A DNA stretch of 64,000 nucleotides from CAWBOY01 sp963790585. Lineage in GTDB: Bacteria > Planctomycetota > Planctomycetia > Gemmatales > Gemmataceae. How positions within the stretch are numbered: the first letter of the stretch is position 1; each line of letters opens with the position of its first letter. The stretch covers positions 1,054,001 to 1,118,000 of the forward strand of contig CAWBOY010000006.1 in the NCBI GenBank assembly GCA_963790585.1, in the 5' to 3' direction. Made by a program: the position numbers and the translations under genes. Under the pieces are notes generated by a model. It was not told where the DNA came from and made no database searches. It saw only the letters and a program-made list of their open reading frames with translations. Shown here one piece after another: positions 8,690 to 18,615 of this stretch.

Positions 8690-11517
8690 ATGCCTTTGGT
8701 CTGTCGAAGCTGTTTGCGTGTCAATCCCGTGGTGGCGCGTTATTGCTATCACGACGGGGTGGCGCTCGATGGCGCCAAGCTCGGCGGCGGACCGATTGCT
8801 GTCGGTGCGCAGCCGTTTCTCAGTCCATTTGTCTTTCCCTCCGGCCGGATTTGTCGCAACTTCGACGAACTCGCCTTGGCCTGCGACACCGATTGGATAG
8901 CTGCTCGCGATTTGCTCAAACAGGGCTTTCTCGAGCGTTTTTTGGGCAATCTGGGCCGGGTCGACTTGGCCCTCGCGGCCCGTCAGGCGGCTGCAGCGCC
9001 GAGCCTCGATCGCGGCCTGAACGACTTCCTCGGCAAGCTTCCAGCCTCGACCCGTGACCCTGCCAAGCTCAGCGTACAACCTCTCGAGATCTCGCTTGGC
9101 GTGTTAACGGCCGATAGTCGATCGTTTTCGTTGATCCTCGAAAATCGCGGCATGGGCCTGCTCTATGGCTCCGTTTCCACGCTCGATACTCCCTGGCTGG
9201 CGATCGGCGACACGACCAATTCGCCCAACAAGCTCTTCGAGTGCCGCCACGATCAGACACTGAGCATCCATGTCATCGGCAAGATGCTGCGCGCCTCGCC
9301 CAAGCCGATCGAGGGCAAGTTGCTCATTCTGTCGAACGGCGGCAATGCCTCGGCGACCGTGCGGATCGAGCGGCCGGTCAAGCCTTATCCTGACGGTCTT
9401 TTTGCCGGCTGCCGCTCGCCGCGCGAGCTGGCGCAGAAAGCCAAAGTCGCCCCACGCGATGCGGCGACTGTATTTGAGCAAGGCGGAGTGCAAAAGTGGT
9501 ATGAATCCAACGGTTGGCTCTATCCCGTGCAAGGGCCATCCTCATCGGGTATCGGCGCTGTCCAACAATTCTTCGAAGCGCTCGGCCTGGTGACGCCGCC
9601 CAAGGTCGAGATCAGCGAACGCCAGGTTCAGTTGTTTGGTGAACCAGGCGCCGCACTTGAGCATGACCTCCAGTTGCGCACCGCGGAAAAACGGCCCGTT
9701 TATGCGCATGCGGTGACTGACGTACCCTGGCTCTCGATTGGCCGGATTGTTCTAACCGGGGCAAGCGCGCGCGTCCCGCTCCGGGTCACCGCCGTCCCTC
9801 CCATTCCCGGACAACAGTTGCGTGCCCGCGTGCAGGTCGTGTCCAACGGCAATCAGAAATTCGCGGTCGATGTCAGTCTTACGATCACCGGCTCGCCCCG
9901 ACGGCAATCGCGTTTTGATTCCATCCCGGTTGCAAGCATCGCCGTCGTACCCCCGAGCGGCCCCGTCTTGGACATCATGCCCAGCAATGGGGCGCCGCTC
10001 AAGACATCGAATAATGCTATTTCTTATCCAGCAGGGCCGCCGCCGTTGCCGCCCGCGATCAAGTCAGTCTCTTATGTAACTCAACCGCCGCCCTTGCGGC
10101 GAACCGCGGTCGCTCCCGCGGATGAGCCGGTGGCCGCGGCCCCGCAAGAATCGCCAGGGATTTTGAAGCATTTCATCGTTCCCCTGCTTTTGGTCCTCGG
10201 CCTGATCGGCATGCTGATCCATGACTACCTCGTGGAACCGGAACAGGGGCCGCAGACGGCAATGAGCATGTCGATCGATCCAAAGCCGCTCCTCGCGGTC
10301 AAATTTCATCAAGGAAACGAGCGGGGATCGCGCCTGCTGCGCGAGAACAACACGATGCGCTTTGGCCTCACGATGTTGACGGAACAGGATGCGTTCAGAA
10401 AGAACAAGAAATTGACCTTCGATGAGTTGGGCCGAACCAACAACACCTGTCTGCGAATCGACGGCAAGGATTATCTCTTCGGCGAAAGACCGGGTCTGTG
10501 GCTCGCGCGGTCAGAACCGCTCGATGTCAATCCGTTGCTCGGCCATCCGCCCGAGGGAGCCAAGTCGGTCTGGACGCTCAACGACACGCTTACCCGTAAC
10601 GTCATGATCGAGGTGACGCAGATCATCGAGATCATACCGGGTGCGCAATCTCTCAAAATGGACACGTGTCTGGTTCACTACAAAATCGCCAATAAAGATG
10701 GGGCTCCGCACCGGGTCGGCCTACGTTTTCTGCTCGACACGTACATCGGGGCCAACGACGGCGTGCCGTTCACGATTCCTGGAACCCCGGGACTTTGCGA
10801 CACGTTGCAAGTCTTCAATACGCCCAGTGAAGTTCCAGACTACATTGAGGCGCTAGAGAACAATAACCTGTCGCATCCCGGTACGATCGCTCGGCTCCAG
10901 TTTCGGCTCGGCAAAACGCTCGAGGCGCCCAGCCGGGTCATTCTCGGAGGTTGGCCCGACGAAGGTTTGAGGCGTTTGCCCGGAAACCCACAGATTCATG
11001 CGGCGGGGCCTGCGACGATGTGGGATGTGCCCGAGGTATCGATGCGGGCGTTGCACGACTCGCCGCTTCGTCTGGAGACTAACGAGCAAGTGCCACCAGA
11101 TTCCGCGGTGACGATGTACTGGACCGTGCAACCGTTGGCGCCGGGCGCTAGCCGCGAGGTCGGCTTCGCCTACGGCTTGGGCAACGTCGCCAGCGATGAA
11201 GCCGGCCATCTTGGCCTATCCGTCGCGGGCCGCCTCGTGCCGGGTGGCGAGTTCACGCTAAACGCGCTCGTAAATCAACCGAGTTCAGGTGAAAAGCTGA
11301 CACTCACTTTGCCTGCCGGCTTCACGCTCGTCGAAAAACGCGATCTGACACTCGCAGTGCCCGCGCCGCCGGCCGGAGGGGAACGGCGCCAGAGTTCCGT
11401 GTCATGGAAGATTCGCGCCGCGCGCAGGGGGAACACAGGATCTCGGTTCGATCGAGCGTTCAGGGGGAGCAGAGTCTAAGCTTGCGCGTCAACGCGCCGC
11501 GCGGGATCTTTGATTGA
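8690..11517 (+). CDS. Large zinc-ribbon/membrane protein of unknown function (frameshift near C-terminus)
   Basis: About 940 residues. The N-terminus has a zinc ribbon (CRSCLRVNPVVARYC). Two beta-rich repeats follow, near 120-215 and 300-400 (LSVQPLEISLGVL...SVSTLDTPWLAIG and VEISERQVQLFGE...VTDVPWLSIG). A Pro-rich linker and one membrane helix (FIVPLLLVLGLIGMLIHDYL, near residue 495) come next, then a 430-residue extracytoplasmic part. At the 5-G run 11427-11431 one G seems to be missing. Adding it lets the frame run on through GEHRISVRSSVQGEQSLSL to TGA at 11515-11517; as written it stops at 11479. It follows the FHA gene by 40 nt. Function unknown. Confidence 0.7.
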
Positions 11518-11529
11518 ACGCGCGCTTGT

Positions 11530-12081
11530 CTATCTTCGCTGATAACTGATTCGCAAGCTGCACTCAGACAAGAATTGGCCTTGCGCCAGAAAGAGCGCTT
11601 GACGAGGGGCGTTTTCAGCCGCTTCAACCTTATTTCTCAGGAGTGATCGGATTTCATCACGTTTGGCGATGTTCGACTTTCCGCTTCCAGCGACGGCCAC
11701 GATTTGATCCAAATACTCGTTTGCGATCTTACTCTCCACAGCCAAAAAGTCTTGGTACGCCTTCTTATATGGCTCCGCCGTCGGCGTCGGCGTCCGCGTG
11801 AGTTGCATCGAATCGGCGGCAGCGAGCATGGCCGCGACTTCCGTCTTGATCTCCGCGGCTTTGGCGCTCATCGTCGCAGCGGCGTCCGGCGGTAACGATG
11901 GCTCATTGGTATCGAGTAAAGAAGCGAGCGGCTTGCGAAAGGCCATTCCCAACGCATTGAGCTTTCTAACGTCCGAAGCGATTCGATCATTGAACTTGAT
12001 GCGTGTCGGCGGTGGCGGAGTGCATCCTTGAGCCACGATTACGCACGCCAGCAATCCAAAAATCCAAGTACGCTTCGGCAC
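11530..12081 (-). CDS. Hypothetical lipoprotein
   Basis: 183 residues with a lipoprotein signal peptide (WIFGLLACVIVAQG then Cys20). The mature part begins with a proline run and is otherwise helical and polar, with Ala/Lys-rich stretches (AATMSAKAAEIKTEVAAMLAAAD) that could form a coiled coil. No domain recognised. It lies between the end of the zinc-ribbon/membrane protein on the other strand and the MJ0042-type membrane protein upstream on its own strand, and is likely co-transcribed with the latter. Confidence 0.6.
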   Translation of the reverse strand: MPKRTWIFGLLACVIVAQGCTPPPPTRIKFNDRIASDVRKLNALGMAFRKPLASLLDTNEPSLPPDAAATMSAKAAEIKTEVAAMLAAADSMQLTRTPTPTAEPYKKAYQDFLAVESKIANEYLDQIVAVAGSGKSNIAKRDEIRSLLRNKVEAAENAPRQALFLAQGQFLSECSLRISYQRR

Positions 12082-12149
12082 GTCGCAACCTCCGACAATA
12101 GATCGCCAATAGCGTGAAACATGTCCAGCGACTTGACGATCTGTTTGTT

Positions 12150-13193
12150 TTATTCCGGCTTGAAGTTGAACCCGTCGCGAACTTTCTCTTTGAGCAGCAC
12201 GACCAGCATATAAATGCCTACCGCCAACTCGGCGACGCAGACGATCCCTATCCAGCCAAACTCTATATACAGGATATAATCGTCGTCAAAAATCATCCCC
12301 AGCAGCTGCCCTTGGATGATAAGGCAGACCATCAGGAATCCGCCCGCATTGAGCGGAAACATGACCATGATACTGGCCGCGATTCCCCAAGCACGCGAAT
12401 CCAGATTTTGAATCATGGAAGCACCGGCGCAAATCATGCCAGAATAAATCAAGCCGATGAACAGCGGTACAAGGCAAAGTACGAACATATACCACTGAAA
12501 ATAGGTGAGCCACGCAAGATCGTAGCCAAAGACCACGAGAAAGGATTGGGTCTTTTTTGCCTCTTCCTTCGCTTTCAACTCGGACGCGGCATCGGGAGGC
12601 GGCGGCTGAACTTCCAACGACATGACCGCCAAGCCTTGCGTGAAACCTTGCACCTCTTTTGGATTCGTCTTGTCGACGGCGTCGGCGTTGTCGAGCGGGA
12701 ACAAAAACGGGATGAGCATCAATACCAACGCAACCAACCAACCCAGAAACCCAATCAAACCCGTGATGAGCAAGAAATTGCTGGGCTTGATTACCTCCGC
12801 TTGAGCTGGTCCGCGTAGGTCTTTGATCGATTCATCCGGCGCATAATTGACCTCGGGCTTCTTCTTTTTCGGCTCGCCTTTCTTCTTTCCCTTCCCCTTA
12901 ACCTCGACATGCTCCTCTTCATCCGGATCGCGGATGACGCCATACGTTCCACCTTCCTCGTCGTCGGCATTTGGATCAGGTTTTTTCGGCTCCGGTTTTG
13001 GGGCGGGCTTGGCTTCGGCTTTTGGCTTGGCAGGTACTGATTTGGCCTTTGCGGGGCCCGCTTCGGCCGGGCTCGGTTTGGCCAAGAAAGTCGTTTTGCA
13101 ATTTGGGCAGATAACTTTCTTGTTCTCGGCTACGGGCTTCGCCGGACGCAACACGGTTTCGCATTCGGGGCAAACAAGTCGTTCGATGGCCAT
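12150..13193 (-). CDS. Zinc-ribbon (MJ0042-like) membrane protein
   Basis: 347 residues. The N-terminal double CxxC (LVCPECETVLRPAKPVAENKKVICPNCKTTF) is an MJ0042-type zinc ribbon common in planctomycetes and delta-proteobacteria. Next is a low-complexity Lys/Pro/Ala/Glu linker (about residues 45-115), then at least four hydrophobic helices (LLITGLIGFLGWLVALVLML, YMFVLCLVPLFIGLIYSG, IMVMFPLNAGGFLMVCLII, GIVCVAELAVGIYMLVVLL). The ribbon should face the cytoplasm. No enzyme motif is seen and the role is unknown. The lipoprotein gene follows 68 nt downstream. Confidence 0.7.
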   Translation of the reverse strand: MAIERLVCPECETVLRPAKPVAENKKVICPNCKTTFLAKPSPAEAGPAKAKSVPAKPKAEAKPAPKPEPKKPDPNADDEEGGTYGVIRDPDEEEHVEVKGKGKKKGEPKKKKPEVNYAPDESIKDLRGPAQAEVIKPSNFLLITGLIGFLGWLVALVLMLIPFLFPLDNADAVDKTNPKEVQGFTQGLAVMSLEVQPPPPDAASELKAKEEAKKTQSFLVVFGYDLAWLTYFQWYMFVLCLVPLFIGLIYSGMICAGASMIQNLDSRAWGIAASIMVMFPLNAGGFLMVCLIIQGQLLGMIFDDDYILYIEFGWIGIVCVAELAVGIYMLVVLLKEKVRDGFNFKPE

Positions 13194-13309
13194 ACTCGTG
13201 TGTCCTGAAAACCCGCCTCAAGTGGTCGCAACGCGAGCTATTCCAAGGGAAATCGTGTCTTGATTCGAACCTGCTCCGGCTCATGAATTCTTCATTTGCC
13301 CAATGTAGC

Positions 13310-14405
13310 TCAACTGCGATCATTTCGCCAGAGGCTGATGTATGCCAACTGACCAAGAATTTGGACCGAAAGCTGGCGCATTGGTTGTAATCCGGCCTCG
13401 CGGCCCGCTTGCGCCAACGTCGGCTGGTCTGCTACCACTAAGGCCGTGACCCCCCCCGGCTTCAGCACGCGCATATTCGCGCATGACCGCTCTATATAGG
13501 GGGCCAATTTCCTCGGGTTCGCCCATTTGCTTGCCAAAAGGCGGATTGGTAATAATCCGATCGACAGCGCACGATGCCAGCGGCAGCTGCGTGGCGTCCC
13601 AATGGCTCAGGTACGGTACTCCGAGCCGCCGCAGGTTGCCTCCCGCCGCACGCAGCGCGTCGAACTCCCGATCGCCGCCGAGTACGACTCGCGAAGCGCC
13701 ACGAATCGACCGGGCCACGGCCAAATGCTCCGCCAGCAGCGTGCCGGCGCCGCACATCGGGTCGAGAACCACGTGCTGGGGCTCAATCTCCGCGATTCGC
13801 ACCATCGCGGCGGCCAGGGTGGGCCGCAGCGATGCCGGGCGATGTTCCTCTTTCCAGGCGCGATGTCGCATGGTCCGATCGGAGAGGCGGACACCGCACA
13901 GGGCTGTCGTGCCATGAATTGTCAGCCAGATTTCGACGGAGGCATCTTCATCGACGAGCGGCCAGCTAGCGGGCAGTTTGCCGGCCAAACCGCGTATCAG
14001 CGCCTGACGAGCGTCGCGACGGAGATACGCATGTTTGCCCTCCATCTGGGTAACGAGATGATACGTCGTCTTACCCTTCGGCTTGGGTCGTACCGCATGA
14101 TGGATCTTTAATAGCCGATTCCAGTCTGGCTCACGCGCCGTCCAGCGCTCGATCCGATCGAGGTCTTCGGCCCGGTGTGAAAGCTGATCGCTTCCCCACG
14201 CCAGGACGAAGACATCTTCCGTCGTCCTCAGCTGAAGGAGGCGCTCATTGATCTCGTCGACTCGAAAGACGACGATGCCGCGGCTGGTTCGTTTGATTTC
14301 ACCGCCGATGTCGTTCTCGATCTCTTCCGCGGCGATCGGCTCCAAGCCAGGATGGACCATCGCATAACAAGCAGGCAAAGGAGAAGCGGTACGGGACCGA
14401 GGCAT
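13310..14405 (-). CDS. THUMP-domain SAM-dependent RNA methyltransferase (TrmN/RlmL-like; frameshifted)
   Basis: The N-terminal half (PACYAMVHPGLEPIAAEEIENDIGG...) is a THUMP-like RNA-binding region. The C-terminal half is a class I methyltransferase: VVLDPMCGAGTLLAEHLAVA (SAM loop), VLGGDREFDAL, and the NPPF catalytic motif in DRIITNPPFGKQMG. Such enzymes make N2-methylguanosine in tRNA or rRNA. At the 8-C run 13450-13457 the frame breaks after REYAR. The other frame continues properly with VLKPGGVTALVVADQPTL to a stop at 13310. The homopolymer site points to a consensus error. The target RNA is unknown. Confidence 0.8.
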
Positions 14406-14445
14406 TCGATGTTCCTGAAAGACCGATTTCGGATGTTGCTGCAGG

Positions 14446-15525
14446 TTATCTCACGCGGAAGCGCGGCGAGAAATACATAAGAATTTTGCTCAAGCTAATT
14501 CCGCGCGAAACGATCTTATCGATCGCCCAGCGGGCCGCTTCACGTACCAACGGCTCGACATCGTCCAGGGCACGATAGAGAGCGGGCAAGGTCTTGGCAT
14601 CGCCTTGATTGCCAAGGACCAACGCCGCGTTTCGTAACAGGCCGCGCCGTTTGGTGCGGAGCAGCGGCGTATCACGAAAGCGCGCGCGAAACTGTTCCGC
14701 CGTTAGGCCAAGGAGTTCAACCGGGTCGAGTGATGCCAAATCTTCCCGCGACCAAGGCGCTTTTGTTGCAGGGGCGTGTCGATTCCAGGGACAGACTTCT
14801 TGGCATATGTCACAGCCAAACAACCAATCGCCGAGACCAGGACGTAGTTCCTCGGAAATGTCGCTTTTTAGCTCGATGGTCAAATAGCTGATACACCGTC
14901 GCGCGTCGAGCCAACCGGGCCCAGCAAAGGCCTGAGTCGGGCAGGCATCAAGGCAAGCGGTGCAGGTGCCGCAATGGCTCGTGTCATGCGAAGCGTCGGG
15001 CTGTAGCGTAATATTGACGAGAAGGGCGCCGAGGAAGAAATAGCTCCCCTGGCGTTTGTTGATGAGCATGGTGTTTTTGCCAAACCACCCCAAGCCGGCA
15101 CAGCGCGCGAAATCGCGTTCGAGAAGAGGAGCGGTATCGACGACGCCGCGGCCGATGCACCCGGCCCGTTCCCGTTGCAACCATTGCAACAGTCGATTGA
15201 GCCGTTCGCGCAGGACGTCGTGATAGTCTGGTCCGCGCACGTAACGTGCCACCTTGCCCCGAACGCCAGGGCTCTGAGTCGCCTCGGGCGAAGATCCATA
15301 ATTCATCGCCACCATGACGACGCTGCGCACCTCCGGCAACACCGCCCGTGGATGCTCCCGAGCCGCGCCCTGGCGCTGCATGTAGCCCATTTCACCTGCG
15401 AAACCGCGCGCGAGCCATTCTTGCAATCGATCGAAGCCATCCGCCGCCGTCGCTGGCGCAATGCCGACCAGATCGAAGCCGAGACGATGGCCCTCTTCCT
15501 TCAAGAGTTGTTCGAGAGGTTGCAT
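14446..15525 (-). CDS. queG: Epoxyqueuosine reductase
   Basis: Catalyses the last step of queuosine synthesis in tRNA, reducing epoxyqueuosine with cobalamin and two 4Fe-4S clusters. Visible are FDLVGIAPA at the N-terminus, ERDFARCAGLGWFGKNTMLI with the conserved Asp, the first cluster set CGTCTACLDACPTQA and the second CDICQEVCPWNR. A C-terminal HEAT-like stretch (LLRNAALVLGNQGDAKTLPAL) follows, as in the longer QueG form. I chose ATG 15525 because the family starts near this point; a GTG start at 15591 would add 22 residues. It lies about 70 nt behind the DUF4139 gene. Together with queF it suggests the organism modifies tRNA with queuosine. Confidence 0.93.
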   Translation of the reverse strand: MQPLEQLLKEEGHRLGFDLVGIAPATAADGFDRLQEWLARGFAGEMGYMQRQGAAREHPRAVLPEVRSVVMVAMNYGSSPEATQSPGVRGKVARYVRGPDYHDVLRERLNRLLQWLQRERAGCIGRGVVDTAPLLERDFARCAGLGWFGKNTMLINKRQGSYFFLGALLVNITLQPDASHDTSHCGTCTACLDACPTQAFAGPGWLDARRCISYLTIELKSDISEELRPGLGDWLFGCDICQEVCPWNRHAPATKAPWSREDLASLDPVELLGLTAEQFRARFRDTPLLRTKRRGLLRNAALVLGNQGDAKTLPALYRALDDVEPLVREAARWAIDKIVSRGISLSKILMYFSPRFRVR

Positions 15526-15592
15526 TTTTGAATTGTAACAGGCGCGCACAAGCGCTATCGGCTCGCGGCTAAACAATTCTTGATAACTCACC

Positions 15593-17827
15593 TCATTCCG
15601 CCGAGAAATTCGCTACGAATTCGTCGAACTCCTTCCGCTGCGACCTTTGAACCTGTTGCAGCTTCTTGATCTGCGCCTGGAGCTTTTCGATCTCGACTTC
15701 TTGACTGTCGAACTTCTCCAGATAACGCTTGTACGCGGCCGCTGTTACCGGCATCTCTTTTAGATTGGCACGAAGCCGAGCTTGATCCTCGTCGATGGCC
15801 CTCAACTGCCCAAGGCGCTCCGCAATCTCCTTTGTCGTCTGGTCGACATCCTCACGCATCTTCAGGACTCGTTTCAGTCCCTCTTTGACTTTGGCGCTGG
15901 CTTGGATGTGGTTTGCGAAGGACGCCACGTAATCGTTGTTCAAGGTCGTGATGTTCACCGCCTCGTCGATGATCCGCTCCTCTGTAATGGTCTTTGCCAC
16001 GGTTTTGCCGGGCGCGACTTTGACCTGGAAGCGGTAGACATCCGCAGCGGTTTCGTCGGCTTTGCAATCGACAAGGCTAAACTTTTCACGCACCGGATGC
16101 TCGATCAAGATGGTCCGCTCCTGATCATTCCTATTGACGATCGTGTAACTCCGCGACTCGCGTATCTTGTTCTTCGTCCAGATTACACCCTTCACCACTT
16201 TGATCTCGATGTAGTGCCCATCGGTTTTCCCCGGCGCTGGTTTGACTTCGGTGCCAAGGTCGATGGCGTAGGAAAGGAGTCGTTCTTCATTCGGTTGCAG
16301 ATCGAGAATACGCGCATCGCCGGCGTAGGATGATCCCTCGAAGAGAGTGATTGGCCCTTGCATGAGATGCAGGCCGGAAGTGTTCTTGAAACGAAGGCCG
16401 AGCAGCGGGAACTTGGCTTGGATCTGTTCATTGTAAATCGAGACGCGCGTCGCTTCGACGTCTTTGCTCACGATGGGAAGCATTGCGGACTTTTGCCGTT
16501 GGAGCGTCACGGGGCGATCGATCCGGTATTGGTAGTAATCACCAAGCTTGGTCGCCTTGGCAATCGACTCCACGCCTTCGCCGAGTTTAAGCTTTTCGTC
16601 GAGCTTCCACTGGACGCCGGTCGTACCGCTCATGCTTTGACCTCGGCTGCCACTCAAGCCCCCGCCTAACCCAGCGCCGATTCCAGCAAGGCCGCCGCCG
16701 AGCCCAGCCAGACCGCCACCAAGACCGCCGCCGCCGATGCCACCCAGTCCGCCGCGCATCGTAGCTGGGCGGCCGCCTGGATCGTTTGGATCATTGGGAT
16801 TTATTGACGTTTCGATCAACCCGGAATAGGTCGCCGGCCGCAGTGACGCGAATAGTTCAGGCTCAACAACAGGTCGATCGACGTAAAGCGGATTGTACAA
16901 ATCCATCTGGAACGAAATGGGCCGACCGGAAATCAGGGCCATGCGCACTTCTTTCCAATCTTCATCGGTCGGATTTTCGACGACAGCCCAGCCTTGGAGG
17001 TTCGGAGCCGATTTGTTCGTCTTGTCGAGGACCAATCGATAACTCGTTTTCCAAATAGGGTTCTCGACGACATAGCCGACGCGAACATCGCGTTTGCCCG
17101 CGCCGCTGAAGTTGATACTGACGGCCTTCTTTTGGGCGTCGTGCGAAAGAGCTAAAGTATTCAGCGCCTTGCGGACCTCCTCTTCGAGAATCGGATTCAG
17201 AAAACGGATGCGCTGAACCTCGGATAGGCGGAAGGCCCTCACGCCGTCCGCACACCAGACATTGAGGATCTCCACCATGGCCATGACATCTTTAACCGAC
17301 GAAAGCTTCGTTTCCAGGCCGACGAGGGTGCCCGTAAATGTGCCTGGTTGCGTAGCGCTGGACTGCGCAACCACCACTTCGATCTTTTCGCCGCGCGCCT
17401 GATTCAAGATCTCGGCCAGAGTCGGATTATGCGACAAATTGACAGCAAACGAGTTGAGCATTTTGTCGAGAGGGGCAATGGAATCGTAGGAAACCGACGA
17501 TATAAGCCCGCCGCTCAGGTCCTGAACGACCATCGACTTGAGAAGGTCATTGACGTCGCCGATCGGGAACGTCAAATCGACGCGCGTATCACCGACAACA
17601 GCCCCCTCGCGCTGAAAGTAGCCGACACCCGAGGTATAAAGGAGAACTTGAGCGATTGGTAGCGACGCGGCTGCCTGCACAGTCTTAGGCTCCGGCGGGG
17701 CCGACTTGGACACGTCGAGGCCTTTGGCTTTATCCGAAGTCGCAACCGCGGCAGCACTGGCAAGCAGAGCAACCCCGGCCATCGACACGATGCCAATGAA
17801 GATCCATCTCTTGAAAATCATGCGCAC
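15593..17827 (-). CDS. DUF4139-family secreted protein with Gly-rich insert
   Basis: 744 residues with a signal peptide (IFIGIVSMAGVALLASAAAVA). Residues 60-330 resemble the DUF4139 beta-sandwich pattern (VLLYTSGVGYFQREGAVVGD, FSGAGKRDVRVGYVVENPIWKTSYRLVL, LQGWAVVENPTDEDWKEVRMALISGRPISFQMDLYNPLY). Residues about 355-395 are an almost pure Gly/Leu/Ala run (GGLGGIGGGGLGGGLAGLGG). After a second beta-rich half, the last 120 residues form a predicted coiled coil (ERLGQLRAIDEDQARLRANL). Proteins of this family include the so-called mucoidy inhibitor MuiA type, but the real function is unknown. It probably acts in the periplasm. Confidence 0.75.
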   Translation of the reverse strand: MRMIFKRWIFIGIVSMAGVALLASAAAVATSDKAKGLDVSKSAPPEPKTVQAAASLPIAQVLLYTSGVGYFQREGAVVGDTRVDLTFPIGDVNDLLKSMVVQDLSGGLISSVSYDSIAPLDKMLNSFAVNLSHNPTLAEILNQARGEKIEVVVAQSSATQPGTFTGTLVGLETKLSSVKDVMAMVEILNVWCADGVRAFRLSEVQRIRFLNPILEEEVRKALNTLALSHDAQKKAVSINFSGAGKRDVRVGYVVENPIWKTSYRLVLDKTNKSAPNLQGWAVVENPTDEDWKEVRMALISGRPISFQMDLYNPLYVDRPVVEPELFASLRPATYSGLIETSINPNDPNDPGGRPATMRGGLGGIGGGGLGGGLAGLGGGLAGIGAGLGGGLSGSRGQSMSGTTGVQWKLDEKLKLGEGVESIAKATKLGDYYQYRIDRPVTLQRQKSAMLPIVSKDVEATRVSIYNEQIQAKFPLLGLRFKNTSGLHLMQGPITLFEGSSYAGDARILDLQPNEERLLSYAIDLGTEVKPAPGKTDGHYIEIKVVKGVIWTKNKIRESRSYTIVNRNDQERTILIEHPVREKFSLVDCKADETAADVYRFQVKVAPGKTVAKTITEERIIDEAVNITTLNNDYVASFANHIQASAKVKEGLKRVLKMREDVDQTTKEIAERLGQLRAIDEDQARLRANLKEMPVTAAAYKRYLEKFDSQEVEIEKLQAQIKKLQQVQRSQRKEFDEFVANFSAE

Positions 17828-17994
17828 AACCTCTTTCAGGTGAGTCGAGTGAAGTGTTGTTGGAATTTTCAGATTGGCTACGTTCTGCTCGTAGAAGTGC
17901 TAGAGCGACAGAACTTGCGCAAATAGGACGACAAACGCTTGACAAATTAAGTTCGTTAATTGCGCCTATTGAGAGCGGCTAGATGGGATAATCT

Positions 17995-18528
17995 TTAATT
18001 CCGCGACCGCTCATCCCGGGCCCTGGCGCTATGTTCCGCGATCACGGCCAACTCGGTGAGCTTCGCCGCCGTCACGCCGATGCGCTCAAAACATTCGGCG
18101 ACGATGCTATTGGCCGCCGTCAACAGACTGATGAGTAAATCCATCGGCGTGATACGCGTGCGATGATTGTCCATCGCCCTGCTGAAGGCTTCGCGGAGGA
18201 GGCGAATGACGTTATCGGACAGGAATTCTCTATTGAGGATCAAGACGGCTTCTTCCTCACCCTCGTCTTGGTGGAAGAGTTCCTGAAACTGGCTCAGCAG
18301 CTTCGGCAAGTCGGCCTGGAGACGTTCACCCCAGATGCAAACGCCATCGTCAGGCACGGCGAGCAATCCCATGAACACATGAGGGCTGCGCACGGTGTCC
18401 CAGCGCGTTTCTCGCGTGAAACGGACCGATTCTTGAAGAGCTTGCGTGGCAAAATCGGTGAGGAGATCGAGCCGTAGCCTACCGCATGGCAAAAAAATAT
18501 CGGTCAGGGAGTCATCGGGGGTTGCCAT
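17995..18528 (-). CDS. Clp N-terminal (Clp-repeat) domain protein
   Basis: About 177 residues from ATG 18528; the longer frame to 18600 adds a Cys-rich, unlikely N-terminus. Two helical repeats fit the Clp N-domain (ATQALQESVRFTRETRWDTVRSPHVFMGLL and RLLREAFSRAMDNHRTRITPMDLLISLL). In ClpA/ClpC/ClpB this domain binds adaptors and substrates. There is no AAA+ module here, so it resembles stand-alone ClpS-like or ClpC-N-like proteins that could compete for the same partners. It sits between the DUF4139 and DJ-1-like genes on the same strand. Confidence 0.65.
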   Translation of the reverse strand: MATPDDSLTDIFLPCGRLRLDLLTDFATQALQESVRFTRETRWDTVRSPHVFMGLLAVPDDGVCIWGERLQADLPKLLSQFQELFHQDEGEEEAVLILNREFLSDNVIRLLREAFSRAMDNHRTRITPMDLLISLLTAANSIVAECFERIGVTAAKLTELAVIAEHSARARDERSRN

Positions 18529-18615
18529 GAAGCCGTGTCCCTTGCGGTAGCGCGAGGCATCCAGACAATTTATTATGAACAGACACGGCAAACAACACAA
18601 GACCCGGCGGGTAGT

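Noticed and set aside
12114..12818. Rightward 234-residue open frame opposite the zinc-ribbon membrane protein
   Set aside because: The opposite frame has membrane helices and a CxxC ribbon; this one is low-complexity, charged and featureless.
13450..13457. Programmed ribosomal frameshift in the THUMP methyltransferase (and similarly in the 11427 G run)
   Set aside because: The family is normally one frame, no pseudoknot or Shine-Dalgarno-like stimulator is evident, and many other genes here show indels too, so errors are simpler.
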